DNA of 64,000 nucleotides from Streptomyces sp. NBC_00683 (GTDB lineage Bacteria; Actinomycetota; Actinomycetes; Streptomycetales; Streptomycetaceae): NCBI RefSeq assembly GCF_036226745.1, contig NZ_CP109013.1, positions 1,922,001-1,986,000 of the forward strand, written 5' to 3'. This document shows, in pieces, positions 25,160 to 34,534 of this stretch. The position numbers and the translations under genes are program-made. Every line of letters starts with the position of its first letter. The stretch's first letter is position 1. Under the pieces are notes generated by a model. That model was not told the origin of the DNA and ran no database searches. It was given only the letters and a program-made list of their open reading frames with translations.

Positions 25160-26362
25160 TTACTCGACGATCTTCAGGAGCTTGTTCGCCGTTCCCTCGG
25201 TCGCATTGGAGATCGCGTCCGGGGTGGCCCCGTCGGTGAGCGCCGTGGCGACCGCCTCCGGGGTGGCGTCCGGGTGCCCGCCGAGGTAGACGGCGGCGGC
25301 CCCGACGACGTGCGGGGTCGCCATGGACGTGCCGGAGATGGTGTTGGTGCCGTCGTCGCTGTCGTTCCAGGCCGACGTGATGTCCGAGCCGGGAGCGTAG
25401 ATGTCCACGACAGAACCATAGTTGGAGAACGACGACTGCTCGTCGGCCTCGGTGGACGAGGCGACCGTGATGGCCTCGGGGACGCGGGACGGGGAGCCCT
25501 CGCCCGCGTCGCTCGACTCGTTGCCGGCCGCCACCGCGAAGGTGACACCGGAGGCGATCGCCTTCTGGACCGCGGCGTCGAGGGCGGGGTCCGCTCCGCC
25601 GCCGAGGCTCATGTTGGCGACGGACGGGCCCTGGTGGTTCTCGGTGACCCAGTCGATGCCCGCGACGACCTGCTCGGTGGTGCCGGAGCCGGCGTCGTCC
25701 AGGACGCGCACGGCCACGATCTTCGCCTTCTTGGCGACACCGTGGGCCGCTCCCGCGATCGTGCCGGCCACGTGGGTTCCGTGTCCGTTGCCGTCGTTCG
25801 CGTCGTCGTCGTTGTCCACCGCGTCGAAGCCCGAGGTGGCACGGCCCTCGAAGTCCGTGTGCGTGACACGGACACCGGTGTCGATGACATATGCCGTGAC
25901 GCCCTCACCCGCGGCGTCCGGGTAGGTGTACGCGCCGTCACCCGCGGTCTCGGTCTGGTCGATCCGGTCCAGACCCCAGGACGGCGGGTTCTCCTGCGTG
26001 GCGTTGATGCTGAACTTCTTGTTCTGGACGACCTTGGAGACGGCCGGGTCGGCCGCGAGCCGCTTGGCCTCGGTCTCCGAAAGACCGCTGGCGGAGAAGC
26101 CGTTGATGGCCGAGGTGTAGTTCCGCTTCAGCTTGCCGCCGTACTCCTTGGCGAGCTCCGCCTTGTCGGCCTTCTGGTCGAGCATCACGATGTAGCTGCC
26201 GGAGACGGCGGTGGCCGCGTCGGCGCCGTAGACGGTGCCCAGGGCGGGAGCCGGAGCGGCTCCGGCGAACGAGGTGTTCATCAGGGTGACACCGGCTGCG
26301 GCCGCCACGGCGGTTATCGCGGCGGTCAGCTTGATCCGGCGTGCGCGCTTGTGAATTGCCAT
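25160..26362 (-). CDS. Secreted subtilisin-like serine protease (S8, aqualysin/proteinase K type)
   Basis: A 400-residue pre-pro-protease. Twin-basic N-terminus and hydrophobic segment form a signal peptide to about residue 36. An inhibitor I9 propeptide follows (SGSYIVMLDQKADKAELA to about 117), then the S8 domain with Asp161 (YVIDTGVR), His194 (GNGHGTHVAGT) and Ser346 (GTSMATPHV). No C-terminal P domain. The ATG at 26362 is preceded by GAGGAG; an ATG seven codons earlier has no site. Likely an extracellular nutrient protease activated by propeptide cleavage. Confidence 0.93.
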   Translation of the reverse strand: MAIHKRARRIKLTAAITAVAAAAGVTLMNTSFAGAAPAPALGTVYGADAATAVSGSYIVMLDQKADKAELAKEYGGKLKRNYTSAINGFSASGLSETEAKRLAADPAVSKVVQNKKFSINATQENPPSWGLDRIDQTETAGDGAYTYPDAAGEGVTAYVIDTGVRVTHTDFEGRATSGFDAVDNDDDANDGNGHGTHVAGTIAGAAHGVAKKAKIVAVRVLDDAGSGTTEQVVAGIDWVTENHQGPSVANMSLGGGADPALDAAVQKAIASGVTFAVAAGNESSDAGEGSPSRVPEAITVASSTEADEQSSFSNYGSVVDIYAPGSDITSAWNDSDDGTNTISGTSMATPHVVGAAAVYLGGHPDATPEAVATALTDGATPDAISNATEGTANKLLKIVE

Positions 26363-26734
26363 GAAGAGGGCTCTCCTCGTCATTCTTTGTGGGGGGATTG
26401 GCCCTCGGCCGGAAGATCTCCGGGGGCTGCTTCGAAACCCTGCTCGATTGACGCGCCCAGATCAAGACCTTCATGCAGCCGTCACGCAGTCACCAGACTT
26501 TCGACATAAAACACACAGCACCTCCCGGCCGGGTCAGGCAACCGGGACCCAACCGCCTTTACGTGTAAGGGGCTTGCATCCTCCTCCTCGGGGATCCACC
26601 CACCCCGCAAGGAGGAGAAATGCCTCGCAAAGGCTCACCAGGGAGCAGGAGGAGCGGCCTTTATTCCGCCCATAGCTTCGAAGTGGAGACGGTGGCACCC
26701 CGCCGGCGTCGCTCACGAAGGGGCTGTCCCGGTC
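26363..26734. promoter_or_regulatory. 372-base divergent control region, S8 protease / MMPL exporter
   Basis: The protease and exporter genes diverge here. The minus side should carry the protease promoter. The plus side has an imperfect palindrome TTACGTGTAA at about 26559-26568 and a large hairpin (separate entry). A 96-codon frame starting at 26620 overlaps the exporter and has no convincing bias. Confidence 0.5.
26576..26623 (+). promoter_or_regulatory. RNA hairpin that would pair a GGAGGAG sequence upstream of MMPL gene
   Basis: CTCCTCCT (26581-26588) pairs with AGGAGGAG (26610-26617), extended inward by CGGGG/CCCCG and outward by GCAT/ATGC. The 3' arm is a perfect Shine-Dalgarno sequence followed by an ATG at 26620 that starts a short frame running into the MMPL gene. 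The structure would hide that ribosome site. Confidence 0.5.
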
Positions 26735-29038
26735 ATGGGAAAAACGGATTCGGCGCGCACGGGAACGCCGCGGGTACACGGCATCGCCGCCCGAGCGGGT
26801 GGCTGGAGTGCGCGGCACCGGTGGGCGGCCGTGGGCATCTGGGTGCTCTTCGTCGTTCTGGCGATGGGACTCGGCACGGCTGCCGGCCGGGTCGACGTCA
26901 AGGACAGTGAGGCGATGTCCGGCGAGGTGAGCCGGGCGGTCCAGATCACCGAGAGCGCGGGGCTCAAGAACTCGGTCGACGAGACGGTGCTGATCCAGGC
27001 GGAGGACGCCTCGGTCAAGGCCACGGCACCGGAGGTCCGCGCCGCGGTCGACTCGGTGATCGAGGCGGTCGAGGCCACCGGCGAGGTCACCGGGGTGACC
27101 TCGCCCTACGACTCGAAATCCATCTCCGACGACGGACGCACCGCGCTCGTCCAGTTCGAGATCAGCGGAGACCGGGAGACGGCGACGGAGCGCATCGAGC
27201 CCGTCCTCTCCGCCGTCGAGAGGGTCCAGGGGGAGCACGACGGGCTGGTGATCGAGGAGATCGGCGACGCCAGCATGAACAAGACCTTCGACGACGCGTT
27301 CGGCGAGGACTTCAAGCGGGCCGAACTCTCCGCCGTGCCGGTCGCCCTGGGGATCCTCCTGATCGCCTTCGGGGCGCTGGTCGCCGCGCTGCTGCCGGTG
27401 GCCCTGGCCATGACGGCGATCGTCGCGACCATGGGACTGATGGCCCTGGTCAGCCATGTCCAGCCGATGAGCGATACCGCCGACTCGGTGATGCTCCTGG
27501 TCGGCCTCGCGGTCGGCGTCGACTACTGCCTGTTCTACCTGCGCCGGGAACGGGAGGAGCGGGCAGCGGGACGCGACGCCCGAACGGCCCTGATGATCGC
27601 CGCGGCGACCAGCGGTCGTGCCGTGATCGTCTCCGGAGTGACGGTGTGCGTCGCGATGGCGGGCATGCTGTTCACCGGGATCGCCGAGTTCGAGGCGATG
27701 GGCCTGGCCTCGCTGATGGTCGTCGCGGTGGCGATGGTCGGCTCGGTGACGGTGCTGCCCGCGCTGCTCTCCCTGCTGGGTGAGCGTGTCGACAAGGGCC
27801 GGCTGCCGTTCATCGACCGGATCAAGCGCTCCCGCGGCAGGGACACCGGAAACGGCCGGGGCGAGAGCCGCGTGTGGCGTGCCGTGCTCGGCTCCGTGCT
27901 CCGCAGGCCGTGGACCTCGCTGGTCCTCGCGGCCGGCGCACTGGCCGCCATCGCCCTGCCCGCCCTGGGCATGAACACCCAGAACCTCACCCTGGACCAG
28001 GAGTTCGGCGACTCCCTGCCGATCGTGCAGACGTACGACCGCCTCAACGAGGCGTTCCCCGGCGGCGCCGACCCGGCGCGGGTCGTGGTGAAGGCCGAGG
28101 ACATCAGCGCGGCCCCGGTGCGTGAGGCACTGGCCGAATTCCGCCGCCAGGCCGTCGCTTCCGGAGCCTCCAAGGGCCCCGTCGACATGGTGACGCACGA
28201 CGCGGAGAACATCGCGATCATCTCCGTACCGCTGGTCGGGGGTTCCGACCAGGAGAAGGCGGAGAAGAGCCTGGACCTGCTGCGCGACCACGTACGGCCG
28301 GACACACTGCTCAAGGCCGAAGGGGTCGAGGCACCGATCACCGGCCAGGTCGCCGGCTCGAAGGACTTCAACGACCAGATCGTCGGCTCGGTCGTCCCGG
28401 TCTTCGCCTTCGTGATCATCTTCGCCTTCGTCCTGATGCTGCTCTGCTTCCGTTCGCTGACGATCGCGGTGACATCGATCCTGCTCAACCTGCTCTCGGT
28501 GGGCGCGGCCTACGGCATCCTCACCGCGGTCTTCCAGCACGGCTGGGGCGCCTCGCTCGTCGGCGCCGAGGGGGTCGGCGCGATCATCTCCTGGCTGCCG
28601 CTGTTCCTCTTCGTGATCCTCTTCGGACTCTCGATGGACTACCACGTGTTCGTGGTGTCGCGGATCCGTGAGGCCCGGATGCAGGGCCGCACGACCCGGG
28701 ACGCCATCGCCCACGGAGTGGTGTCGACAGCGGGCGTCGTGACGAGTGCGGCGGTCATCATGGTCGCGGTCTTCGCCATCTTCGGCACGCTGTCCATGCA
28801 GTCCATGAAGCAGATGGGCGTCGGCCTCGCCGCCGCCGTCCTGATCGATGCCACGATCATCCGCGGGGTGCTGCTCCCGGCGGTCATGGCGCTGCTCGAC
28901 GAGCGCAACTGGTACATGCCCAAGTGGCTGCGCTGGCTGCCGGACCTGACCCACGACGAGTCGGCCCCGGCCGATGCCGCTCCGCCCGCCGCGCCCTCGG
29001 TGCGCGGGGACGACGAGCCGGAGCGCGTCACGGTCTGA
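26735..29038 (+). CDS. MMPL-family (RND) membrane transporter
   Basis: A 767-residue RND exporter. TM1 is near residues 30-50, a periplasmic domain spans about 55-185, and a first cluster of helices 190-365 includes VGVDYCLFYLRREREE, the MMPL-type proton-relay region. The architecture repeats in the second half, with FGLSMDYHVFVVSRIRE near 620-640. MMPL proteins in actinomycetes export lipids, siderophores or antibiotics. The short C-terminal tail is Pro/Ala-rich. GAAGGGG lies before the ATG. Neighbours do not fix the cargo. Confidence 0.9.
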   Translation: MGKTDSARTGTPRVHGIAARAGGWSARHRWAAVGIWVLFVVLAMGLGTAAGRVDVKDSEAMSGEVSRAVQITESAGLKNSVDETVLIQAEDASVKATAPEVRAAVDSVIEAVEATGEVTGVTSPYDSKSISDDGRTALVQFEISGDRETATERIEPVLSAVERVQGEHDGLVIEEIGDASMNKTFDDAFGEDFKRAELSAVPVALGILLIAFGALVAALLPVALAMTAIVATMGLMALVSHVQPMSDTADSVMLLVGLAVGVDYCLFYLRREREERAAGRDARTALMIAAATSGRAVIVSGVTVCVAMAGMLFTGIAEFEAMGLASLMVVAVAMVGSVTVLPALLSLLGERVDKGRLPFIDRIKRSRGRDTGNGRGESRVWRAVLGSVLRRPWTSLVLAAGALAAIALPALGMNTQNLTLDQEFGDSLPIVQTYDRLNEAFPGGADPARVVVKAEDISAAPVREALAEFRRQAVASGASKGPVDMVTHDAENIAIISVPLVGGSDQEKAEKSLDLLRDHVRPDTLLKAEGVEAPITGQVAGSKDFNDQIVGSVVPVFAFVIIFAFVLMLLCFRSLTIAVTSILLNLLSVGAAYGILTAVFQHGWGASLVGAEGVGAIISWLPLFLFVILFGLSMDYHVFVVSRIREARMQGRTTRDAIAHGVVSTAGVVTSAAVIMVAVFAIFGTLSMQSMKQMGVGLAAAVLIDATIIRGVLLPAVMALLDERNWYMPKWLRWLPDLTHDESAPADAAPPAAPSVRGDDEPERVTV

Positions 29039-29063
29039 CCGGCTCCGGGAGCAACTGCGGCAC

Positions 29064-29082
29064 GGTCCGGCCACGCCGGACC
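29064..29082. terminator. Terminator between MMPL and glycosyltransferase genes
   Basis: GGTCCGGC-CAC-GCCGGACC, a perfect 8-bp stem with 3-base loop, lies between two convergent genes (stops 26 bases upstream and 32 bases downstream) and can serve both. Confidence 0.7.
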
Positions 29083-29113
29083 CGGGCGCGGCACGATCCG
29101 GACGCGTCCGGAA

Positions 29114-30313
29114 TCAGGCGGGCAGTTCGGCCTCGATGAGGTCGGCTGCCCGCTTCGTGCCGCCCTCCCCCGCCATCCGCTCCTGTACCCGGGCGAGCTT
29201 CTCGGCCACCTCGGGGTCGTCCACCAGGGCGAGCACGGCGGCGCGCAGGGACGCGGCGTCGGCATCCTCCTTGGGAAGGTGCCTGGCCACACCGAGCGCC
29301 TGGAGCATGTCCGCGTTGCCGTACTGGTCGACGGCCTGCGGGACGGCGACCAGCGGGGTGCCAGTGGCGAGCCCCTCCTGGCTGCCGCCGGCTCCCGCAT
29401 GGGTGATGAAGGCGTCCGCCTGCTTGAGTACGGACAACTGCGGCACCCAGGAGTGCACTTCGATGTTCGCCGGTACGTCCCCGAGTGCGGACGGGGGGAC
29501 ATGCGTGCCGATCTGGAGCACGACGTGCCAGCCCGGCAGGTCACCGAAGGCCTTGACGCACTCGCGGTAGAAATCCGGCTCGTTGGTGAACGACGACCCG
29601 AGCGACACCAGCAGCACCTTCCCGGCGTCGGCGGGGCGCTTCCACTCGCCCTGGTCGGCACGCTCGCCCTGGCAGGCGCCGACGAAGGTGTACACGCCGT
29701 GGTCGACCCGGTCGGCGTTGGGCTGGAGCGCCTCGGGGATCAGGACGACGGCACGGCGCGGCCGGGCCACGAAGTCGTCCGAGGAGACGTCCCCCAGGCC
29801 GTTCTCCGCGAGCCAGCGCTCGAAGCGCGCGTAGTAGGCCCGGCCCCGCTCGGTCTCCTTGAGCCCGGCGGTCATCGGCTCGCCGACCTCCTTCTCGTAC
29901 CCCTCCCACGGAACCAGGTTGGGCCAGAGGGAGACGGCGGGGACGCCCCAGCGGTGGGCGAGGACCCGCGCCGGGTAGGACGTGATGTCGTGCAGGACCA
30001 GGTCCGGTTCGTCACCGGCGAAGGCCTCGGCGAGCCGGGGGAGAGCCTGCACGGCGTCTTCCAGGAACGGCTCGATGTTGTCGATGAGTTCCGTGCCCCA
30101 GTCCTCCGGGTTCTCCTCGGTGGGCAGCACGGAGGTGTAGATGACCGGTTCGGCTCCGGTGGCGGCGACCTTGTCCGCGAAGGAGGCCGGGATGGCGTAG
30201 CTGACGCGGTACCCACGGGCGACGAGCTCCCGGATCACTTCCAGGCTCGGGTTCACGTGCCCGTGGGCGGCGATGGAGAACATGGCGATATGGGCGCGCG
30301 GGGTCGATGTCAT
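29114..30313 (-). CDS. Macrolide-type glycosyltransferase (OleD/MgtA-like, GT1)
   Basis: A 399-residue GT-B enzyme of family GT1. It resembles remembered OleD of S. antibioticus closely: [20 protein letters not shown] at the start (with the catalytic His in AAHGHVNP, residues 15-22), [20 protein letters not shown], and the donor-binding [20 protein letters not shown] then [20 protein letters not shown]. OleD and MgtA inactivate macrolides by adding glucose from UDP-glucose, so self-protection or xenobiotic detoxification is likely. No macrolide cluster is in the window. A perfect inverted repeat sits just upstream. Confidence 0.9.
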   Translation of the reverse strand: MTSTPRAHIAMFSIAAHGHVNPSLEVIRELVARGYRVSYAIPASFADKVAATGAEPVIYTSVLPTEENPEDWGTELIDNIEPFLEDAVQALPRLAEAFAGDEPDLVLHDITSYPARVLAHRWGVPAVSLWPNLVPWEGYEKEVGEPMTAGLKETERGRAYYARFERWLAENGLGDVSSDDFVARPRRAVVLIPEALQPNADRVDHGVYTFVGACQGERADQGEWKRPADAGKVLLVSLGSSFTNEPDFYRECVKAFGDLPGWHVVLQIGTHVPPSALGDVPANIEVHSWVPQLSVLKQADAFITHAGAGGSQEGLATGTPLVAVPQAVDQYGNADMLQALGVARHLPKEDADAASLRAAVLALVDDPEVAEKLARVQERMAGEGGTKRAADLIEAELPA

Positions 30314-30328
30314 GTCCGCCAGCGTAAG

Positions 30329-30345
30329 CGAGACGATACGTCTCG
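30329..30345 (-). promoter_or_regulatory. TetR-type inverted repeat at the glycosyltransferase promoter
   Basis: CGAGACG-ATA-CGTCTCG, a perfect 7-bp dyad with 3-base spacer, lies 16 bases from the start codon and would overlap the promoter -10 or leader. Dyads of this kind are typical operators of TetR repressors controlling efflux and resistance genes, yet no tetR gene is nearby. Confidence 0.5.
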
Positions 30346-30367
30346 TCCAGTCTATTCGGGGGCCGGA

Positions 30368-31669
30368 TCAGCGCTGGTACCGGGCCAGCACCCGATTCCC
30401 GTCCTCGACCAGGCGTTTCTTCAGCTCCTCGGTGTCGATCGCCCCGCTGTAGTACTCCTGGAGCGCCGGTGTGGCGACCTTGTCCTTCCATTCGGGGTAG
30501 CCGCGCACCGACTGCGCGGGGGCGGGGCGCAGCGCGCGGGCCAGTGCCGTACCGGTTGCCCAGCCGTTCTCGGCGGTGTGCAGCGCGGGGTCGGCCAGGG
30601 CCTTCGTACCGGTCGGCAGCATCCAGTCGCCCCGGGCGAGGCGCACCATGTTCTGCGGGCGCAGCAGGAAGTCGATGAACTGCACGGCTTCCTTCTTGTG
30701 GGCGCTGTCCTCCGCCACCGAAAGCGTCTGCGGGCTCACACCCTGGGCGAGCCCGTCGCTGCCGGCCGGGGCGGGCAGGACCGTCCACTCGAAGCCCTCC
30801 GGGGCCTGCTCGACGACCTGCTGACGGTAGGAGAACCCGAGCGGCACCATGGCGTACTTGCCGCCGAAGAAGCCGGGGAGGGTGTCCGAGCCGCTCATGC
30901 CGAGCGCGGTGCGGGCGGCGCTGCGGTCGGTGTTGACCTGGGCCTGGACCGTGCCGGGCATGACGTGGTCGCCGTCCTCGAAGCGGATGGCCACCTTGCC
31001 GTCCGCCCCGTGGTGGAAGAGCTGCCCCCCGGCGGAGAGGCCGAGGTTGAGGGTGACGGAGACCGGCTCCTTGAGCGGCCAGGCGACTCCGTACCGCCCC
31101 TTCTGCGTCAGCTTCGCGGTGATCTGCCGGAACTCCGGCCAGCTCCACGGCTTCTCGGGGGTCGGGATCCGTACACCCGACGACTCGAGGATCTCGGTGT
31201 TGGCGATCAGGACCCGGGGTTCCTGGAGGAACGGCACCCCGTAGACACCGTCGCCGAAGGTGGTGGTCCGCCAGGACTGCCGCGGGATGTCCGCGGCCAG
31301 CCGCTCCGGCAGGAGGGTACGCAGATCGGCGAGGTAGCCGCCGTACGCGAAGTCCGCGAGGTCGTCGGAGGCGTCGTGGATGATGTCGGGCGCCTCCCCG
31401 CCCTCGAAGGAGGTGAGCAGCTGGTCGTGGACGTTGTCCCAGCTCCCCTGGACGTAGTCCACCTGGATGCCGGGGTGGGTCGCGTTCCACTCCTTGACCA
31501 GTTGTTTGTTGGCGTCGACGGACTCCTTCTGCCAGGCGAGCGACTGGAAGCTCAGCCGGATCGTGCCCTCGGCGTCCCTGCGACCGCCGTCGTCCGAACA
31601 GCCGCTGAGCAGGAGGACCAGCGCGGTGGCCACGGCGGCGGCCGCCCTCGTCACGGTGAGCGCGCGCAT
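30368..31669 (-). CDS. Sugar ABC transporter substrate-binding lipoprotein
   Basis: A 433-residue family 1 extracellular solute-binding protein. Signal peptide with lipobox LLSGC (Cys24). The mature part has the usual TIRLSFQSLAWQKESVDANK start, TSFEGGEAPDIIHDASDD and a C-terminal AVQFIDFLLRP helix. Family members bind mono- or oligosaccharides. Its ATG overlaps the upstream permease stop (TGATG). The GH1 beta-glucosidase at 48 kb shows that the organism uses beta-glucosides, but the ligand here is not known. Confidence 0.88.
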   Translation of the reverse strand: MRALTVTRAAAAVATALVLLLSGCSDDGGRRDAEGTIRLSFQSLAWQKESVDANKQLVKEWNATHPGIQVDYVQGSWDNVHDQLLTSFEGGEAPDIIHDASDDLADFAYGGYLADLRTLLPERLAADIPRQSWRTTTFGDGVYGVPFLQEPRVLIANTEILESSGVRIPTPEKPWSWPEFRQITAKLTQKGRYGVAWPLKEPVSVTLNLGLSAGGQLFHHGADGKVAIRFEDGDHVMPGTVQAQVNTDRSAARTALGMSGSDTLPGFFGGKYAMVPLGFSYRQQVVEQAPEGFEWTVLPAPAGSDGLAQGVSPQTLSVAEDSAHKKEAVQFIDFLLRPQNMVRLARGDWMLPTGTKALADPALHTAENGWATGTALARALRPAPAQSVRGYPEWKDKVATPALQEYYSGAIDTEELKKRLVEDGNRVLARYQR

Positions 31670-32508
31670 CAGTTCTTCACCGCCCCGGCCGTCAGTCCGC
31701 CCGTGATCCGCTTCTGGATGACCGCGAAGAGGACGAGGGAGGGGAGGGTGGCGAGGAACGCGGCGGCGGCGAGCGGCCCGAGGTCGGCCGCGCCCTCCGC
31801 GCCGAGGAAGTGGGTGAGTACGACCGGCAAGGTCTGCTTCTCCGGTGTCTTGAGCAGGACGAGGGCGAAGAAGAACTCGTTCCATGCGGTGATGAACGCG
31901 AAGAGTGCGGTGGCGACGATCCCGGGTGCCAGCAGCGGGGCGGTGACCGAGACGAGTGTCCGCACCTTGCCCGCCCCGTCGACGGCGGCGGCCTCCTCCA
32001 GTTCGGGCGGCACGGCCCGCACGTAGCCGGCCAGCATCCACAGCGCGAAGGGCAGCGACCACACCACGTAGACCATGACCAGCCCCCACAGCGAGTTGAT
32101 CAGATGCAGGTTCTTGAGCACGAGGAAGAGCGGAATGATCACCAGGACGAACGGGAACGCCTGGCTGACCACGACCCAACCGGTGGCTGCGGTGGAGAGC
32201 CTGCCCCGGTGGCGGGCCATCACGTACGCCATGGGTGTGGCGATGACCACCGCGATGACTGCCGCCGAGAGCGCGGTGACGAGCGAGTTGGCGGCGGCCC
32301 CGAGAAGCGGCTGCTCGTCGAAGGCCTGCCGGAAGTTGTCCAGCGTCGGAGCCTCGGGGATCCACGTGGGATGCAGCGACCCCAGCTCGCGGGCCGGCTT
32401 GAACGCGGTCGAGATCAGCCACAGGAACGGGAACGCCAGGAACACGAGGTAGCACAGGAGCGCGGCGTACTGCCCCGCCCGTGCGGCTCGGCCGGTTCGC
32501 AGACTCAT
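31669..32508 (-). CDS. Sugar ABC transporter permease (MalG type)
   Basis: A 279-residue inner-membrane permease with six predicted helices, starting LCYLVFLAFPFLWLISTAF. The EAA motif reads ELEEAAAVDGAGKVRTLVSV, followed by TAPLLAPGIVATALFAFITA and the WNEFFFALVLL sequence typical of MalG-like subunits. Overlaps the MalF-like gene by 4 bases (ATGA) and the lipoprotein gene by one base. Confidence 0.92.
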   Translation of the reverse strand: MSLRTGRAARAGQYAALLCYLVFLAFPFLWLISTAFKPARELGSLHPTWIPEAPTLDNFRQAFDEQPLLGAAANSLVTALSAAVIAVVIATPMAYVMARHRGRLSTAATGWVVVSQAFPFVLVIIPLFLVLKNLHLINSLWGLVMVYVVWSLPFALWMLAGYVRAVPPELEEAAAVDGAGKVRTLVSVTAPLLAPGIVATALFAFITAWNEFFFALVLLKTPEKQTLPVVLTHFLGAEGAADLGPLAAAAFLATLPSLVLFAVIQKRITGGLTAGAVKN

Positions 32509-33443
32509 GCGTCGTCCCCTCCCCTGAGCCGGCCGACGAGATAGAACGCGAGGATCACGGAGATCACCGCGACCATCACGCAGCCCATCGCCGCGGCATA
32601 GCCGAACTGCCCGTAACGGAACGCCTCTTCGTAGGCGAAGAGCATGGGAAGCCGGGTTCGCCCTCCCGGACCTCCGCTGGTCAGCACGTAGACCAGCGCG
32701 AAGGAGTTGAAGTTCCAGATGAAGTTGAGCGCGGTGATCGCGAGCGCCACCGGCTTGAGCGCGGGCCAGGTGACGGTACGGAACCGGCGCCAGGCTCCCG
32801 CACCGTCGAGCGCCGCGGCCTCGTGGAGTTCGTGCGGGGTGTTCTGCAGTCCGGCCAGCAGCGCGACCGTGGTCTGCGGCATGCCGGCCCAGATGCCCAC
32901 GACGATCACCGCGGGCAGGGCGGTCGCGAGTCCGGTGAGCCAGTCCCTGCCGTCGCCGAGGCCGAGGTCGCGGATGGTCTCGTTCAGGATGCCCGCGTCG
33001 GGGTTGTAGACGAGGCGCCACATCATGCCCACGACCACTTCGGGCATGGCCCAGGGGATGATCGCCAGCGCTCTGGCCAGCCAGCGCATCCGCAGGTTCG
33101 CGCTGAGCAGCAGGGCGAGGCCGAGTGCGAGGACGAACTGCGGGACCGTGACGCCGACGGCCCACAGCAGACCGATCCGGAAGGAGTCCCAGAAGAGGGT
33201 GTCGTGCAGCAGGTCCTGGAAGTTCAGCCCGCCGATCCACTGCGTGGAGCGGGTGCGGCCGGACTGGGCGTCGGTGAAGGCCAGCGCGATGCCGTACAGG
33301 AGGGGTCCGACACTGAGGATCAGGATCGGTATCAGCGCCGGCAGCACCAGGAACCAGGAAGCCCCGTCCCGTCTGCCCCTTTTACCCTGTCCGTTCCGTG
33401 GACCTCCGCGCCCGGACCGCGCCATTGCGGTCGCCAATGTCAT
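32505..33443 (-). CDS. Sugar ABC transporter permease (MalF type)
   Basis: A 312-residue permease, first gene of the importer operon. A basic N-terminal tail precedes TM1 (SWFLVLPALIPILILSVGPL). The EAA loop is ELHEAAALDGAGAWRRFRTV, then TWPALKPVALAITALNFIWN. GAAGGGG is well placed before the ATG at 33443. No ATPase gene follows in the operon; in Streptomyces a shared MsiK ATPase serves several such importers, which is the probable arrangement here. Confidence 0.92.
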   Translation of the reverse strand: MTLATAMARSGRGGPRNGQGKRGRRDGASWFLVLPALIPILILSVGPLLYGIALAFTDAQSGRTRSTQWIGGLNFQDLLHDTLFWDSFRIGLLWAVGVTVPQFVLALGLALLLSANLRMRWLARALAIIPWAMPEVVVGMMWRLVYNPDAGILNETIRDLGLGDGRDWLTGLATALPAVIVVGIWAGMPQTTVALLAGLQNTPHELHEAAALDGAGAWRRFRTVTWPALKPVALAITALNFIWNFNSFALVYVLTSGGPGGRTRLPMLFAYEEAFRYGQFGYAAAMGCVMVAVISVILAFYLVGRLRGGDDA

Positions 33444-33568
33444 GAATACGACCCCTTCACATCATTGGATCGGTTTCGTACTCGTATGGCCGATCGGGCG
33501 GCCTCCGTCATCGTGCTGACGGGCCGTCCGTTCGTCAAGGTGGCCTGCACGGATGCGAAAATCGGGCC

Positions 33569-34435
33569 ATGGACGAATTGCGTGCGCGCGAGGTACTGAC
33601 CGCCGCCGGGCTGCCCGGCGGCGCGGAGCTGCTCGCGCTGGGCGAGAACGCGGTGTTCTCCGTGGGCGACCTGGTGGCCAAGGTCGGCCGGGATGCCACG
33701 TTGCACCCGGAACTACGGGAACGCGCCGAGCGCGAGACGGCCGTCGCCCGGTGGCTCGCCGCCTCGGGGGTACCTGCCGTCCGGGCCGCGGAGCCCGGCG
33801 TACGCATGGCCATGGGCCACCCGGTCACGCTGTGGCACCGGCTCCCCGAGGCCGTACGCCCGACCGAGCCGCAGGATCTGGCCCCCCTGCTCACCCAGGT
33901 GCACGCCCTGTCCGCCCCGGACGGCTTCACGCTGCCGCGGAGGGAGCTGCTCGGCGGCGTCGAGCGCTGGCTGCGGCTCGCGGGTGATGCGATCGATCCG
34001 GCCGACGCCGACTATCTGCGCGGCCGGCGCGACGGCTTCGCGAAGGCCGCCGCCGCGCTTGCCCCGCACCTGACGCCGGGCCCCGTCCACGGCGACGCGC
34101 TCCCCCGCAATGTCCATGTCGGCCCGGACGGGCCGGTGCTGGTCGATCTGGAGACCTTCTCCGCCGACCTGCGTGAGCACGACCTGGTGGTCCTCGCACT
34201 CTCCCGCGACCGGTACGGCCTGCCCGCGGCGTCGTACGACGCTTTCACCGAGGCCTACGGCTGGGACGTCCGCACCTGGGAAGGCTGCGCGGTCCTGCGC
34301 GGCGCCCGCGAAACGGCCAGCTGCGCCTGGGTCTCCCAGCACGCCCCGGACAACCCGAAGGCGCTGGCGGAGTTCCGGCGCAGGGTGGCCTCTTTGCGCG
34401 AGGACGATCCCGAGGTCCGTTGGTACCCCTTCTGA
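33569..34435 (+). CDS. Aminoglycoside-phosphotransferase-family kinase
   Basis: A 288-residue APH-fold protein. The catalytic loop is HGDALPRN (His174, Asp176, Asn181), and the metal-binding aspartate is Asp193 in VLVDLE. The N-lobe has VFSVGDLVAKVGR with the ATP-binding lysine. The family covers antibiotic kinases, homoserine and choline kinases, and many untyped proteins. It diverges from the sugar importer across 125 bases. No particular substrate is indicated. Confidence 0.85.
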   Translation: MDELRAREVLTAAGLPGGAELLALGENAVFSVGDLVAKVGRDATLHPELRERAERETAVARWLAASGVPAVRAAEPGVRMAMGHPVTLWHRLPEAVRPTEPQDLAPLLTQVHALSAPDGFTLPRRELLGGVERWLRLAGDAIDPADADYLRGRRDGFAKAAAALAPHLTPGPVHGDALPRNVHVGPDGPVLVDLETFSADLREHDLVVLALSRDRYGLPAASYDAFTEAYGWDVRTWEGCAVLRGARETASCAWVSQHAPDNPKALAEFRRRVASLREDDPEVRWYPF

Positions 34436-34534
34436 AACAACCTGGGGGGGTGCCGATCCGGTGCCCGGTGATCCTTCCGTACCATGCCTCTTGGCCGTGA
34501 GGCCGAACAGGTGCGATTGCAACGGGGGTTGCCC

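Noticed and set aside
26620..26910. A 96-codon frame after a perfect Shine-Dalgarno
   Set aside because: It overlaps most of the exporter start region, is Arg/Gly-rich with poor codon position bias, and resembles no protein. The hairpin over its ribosome site is kept as a finding instead.
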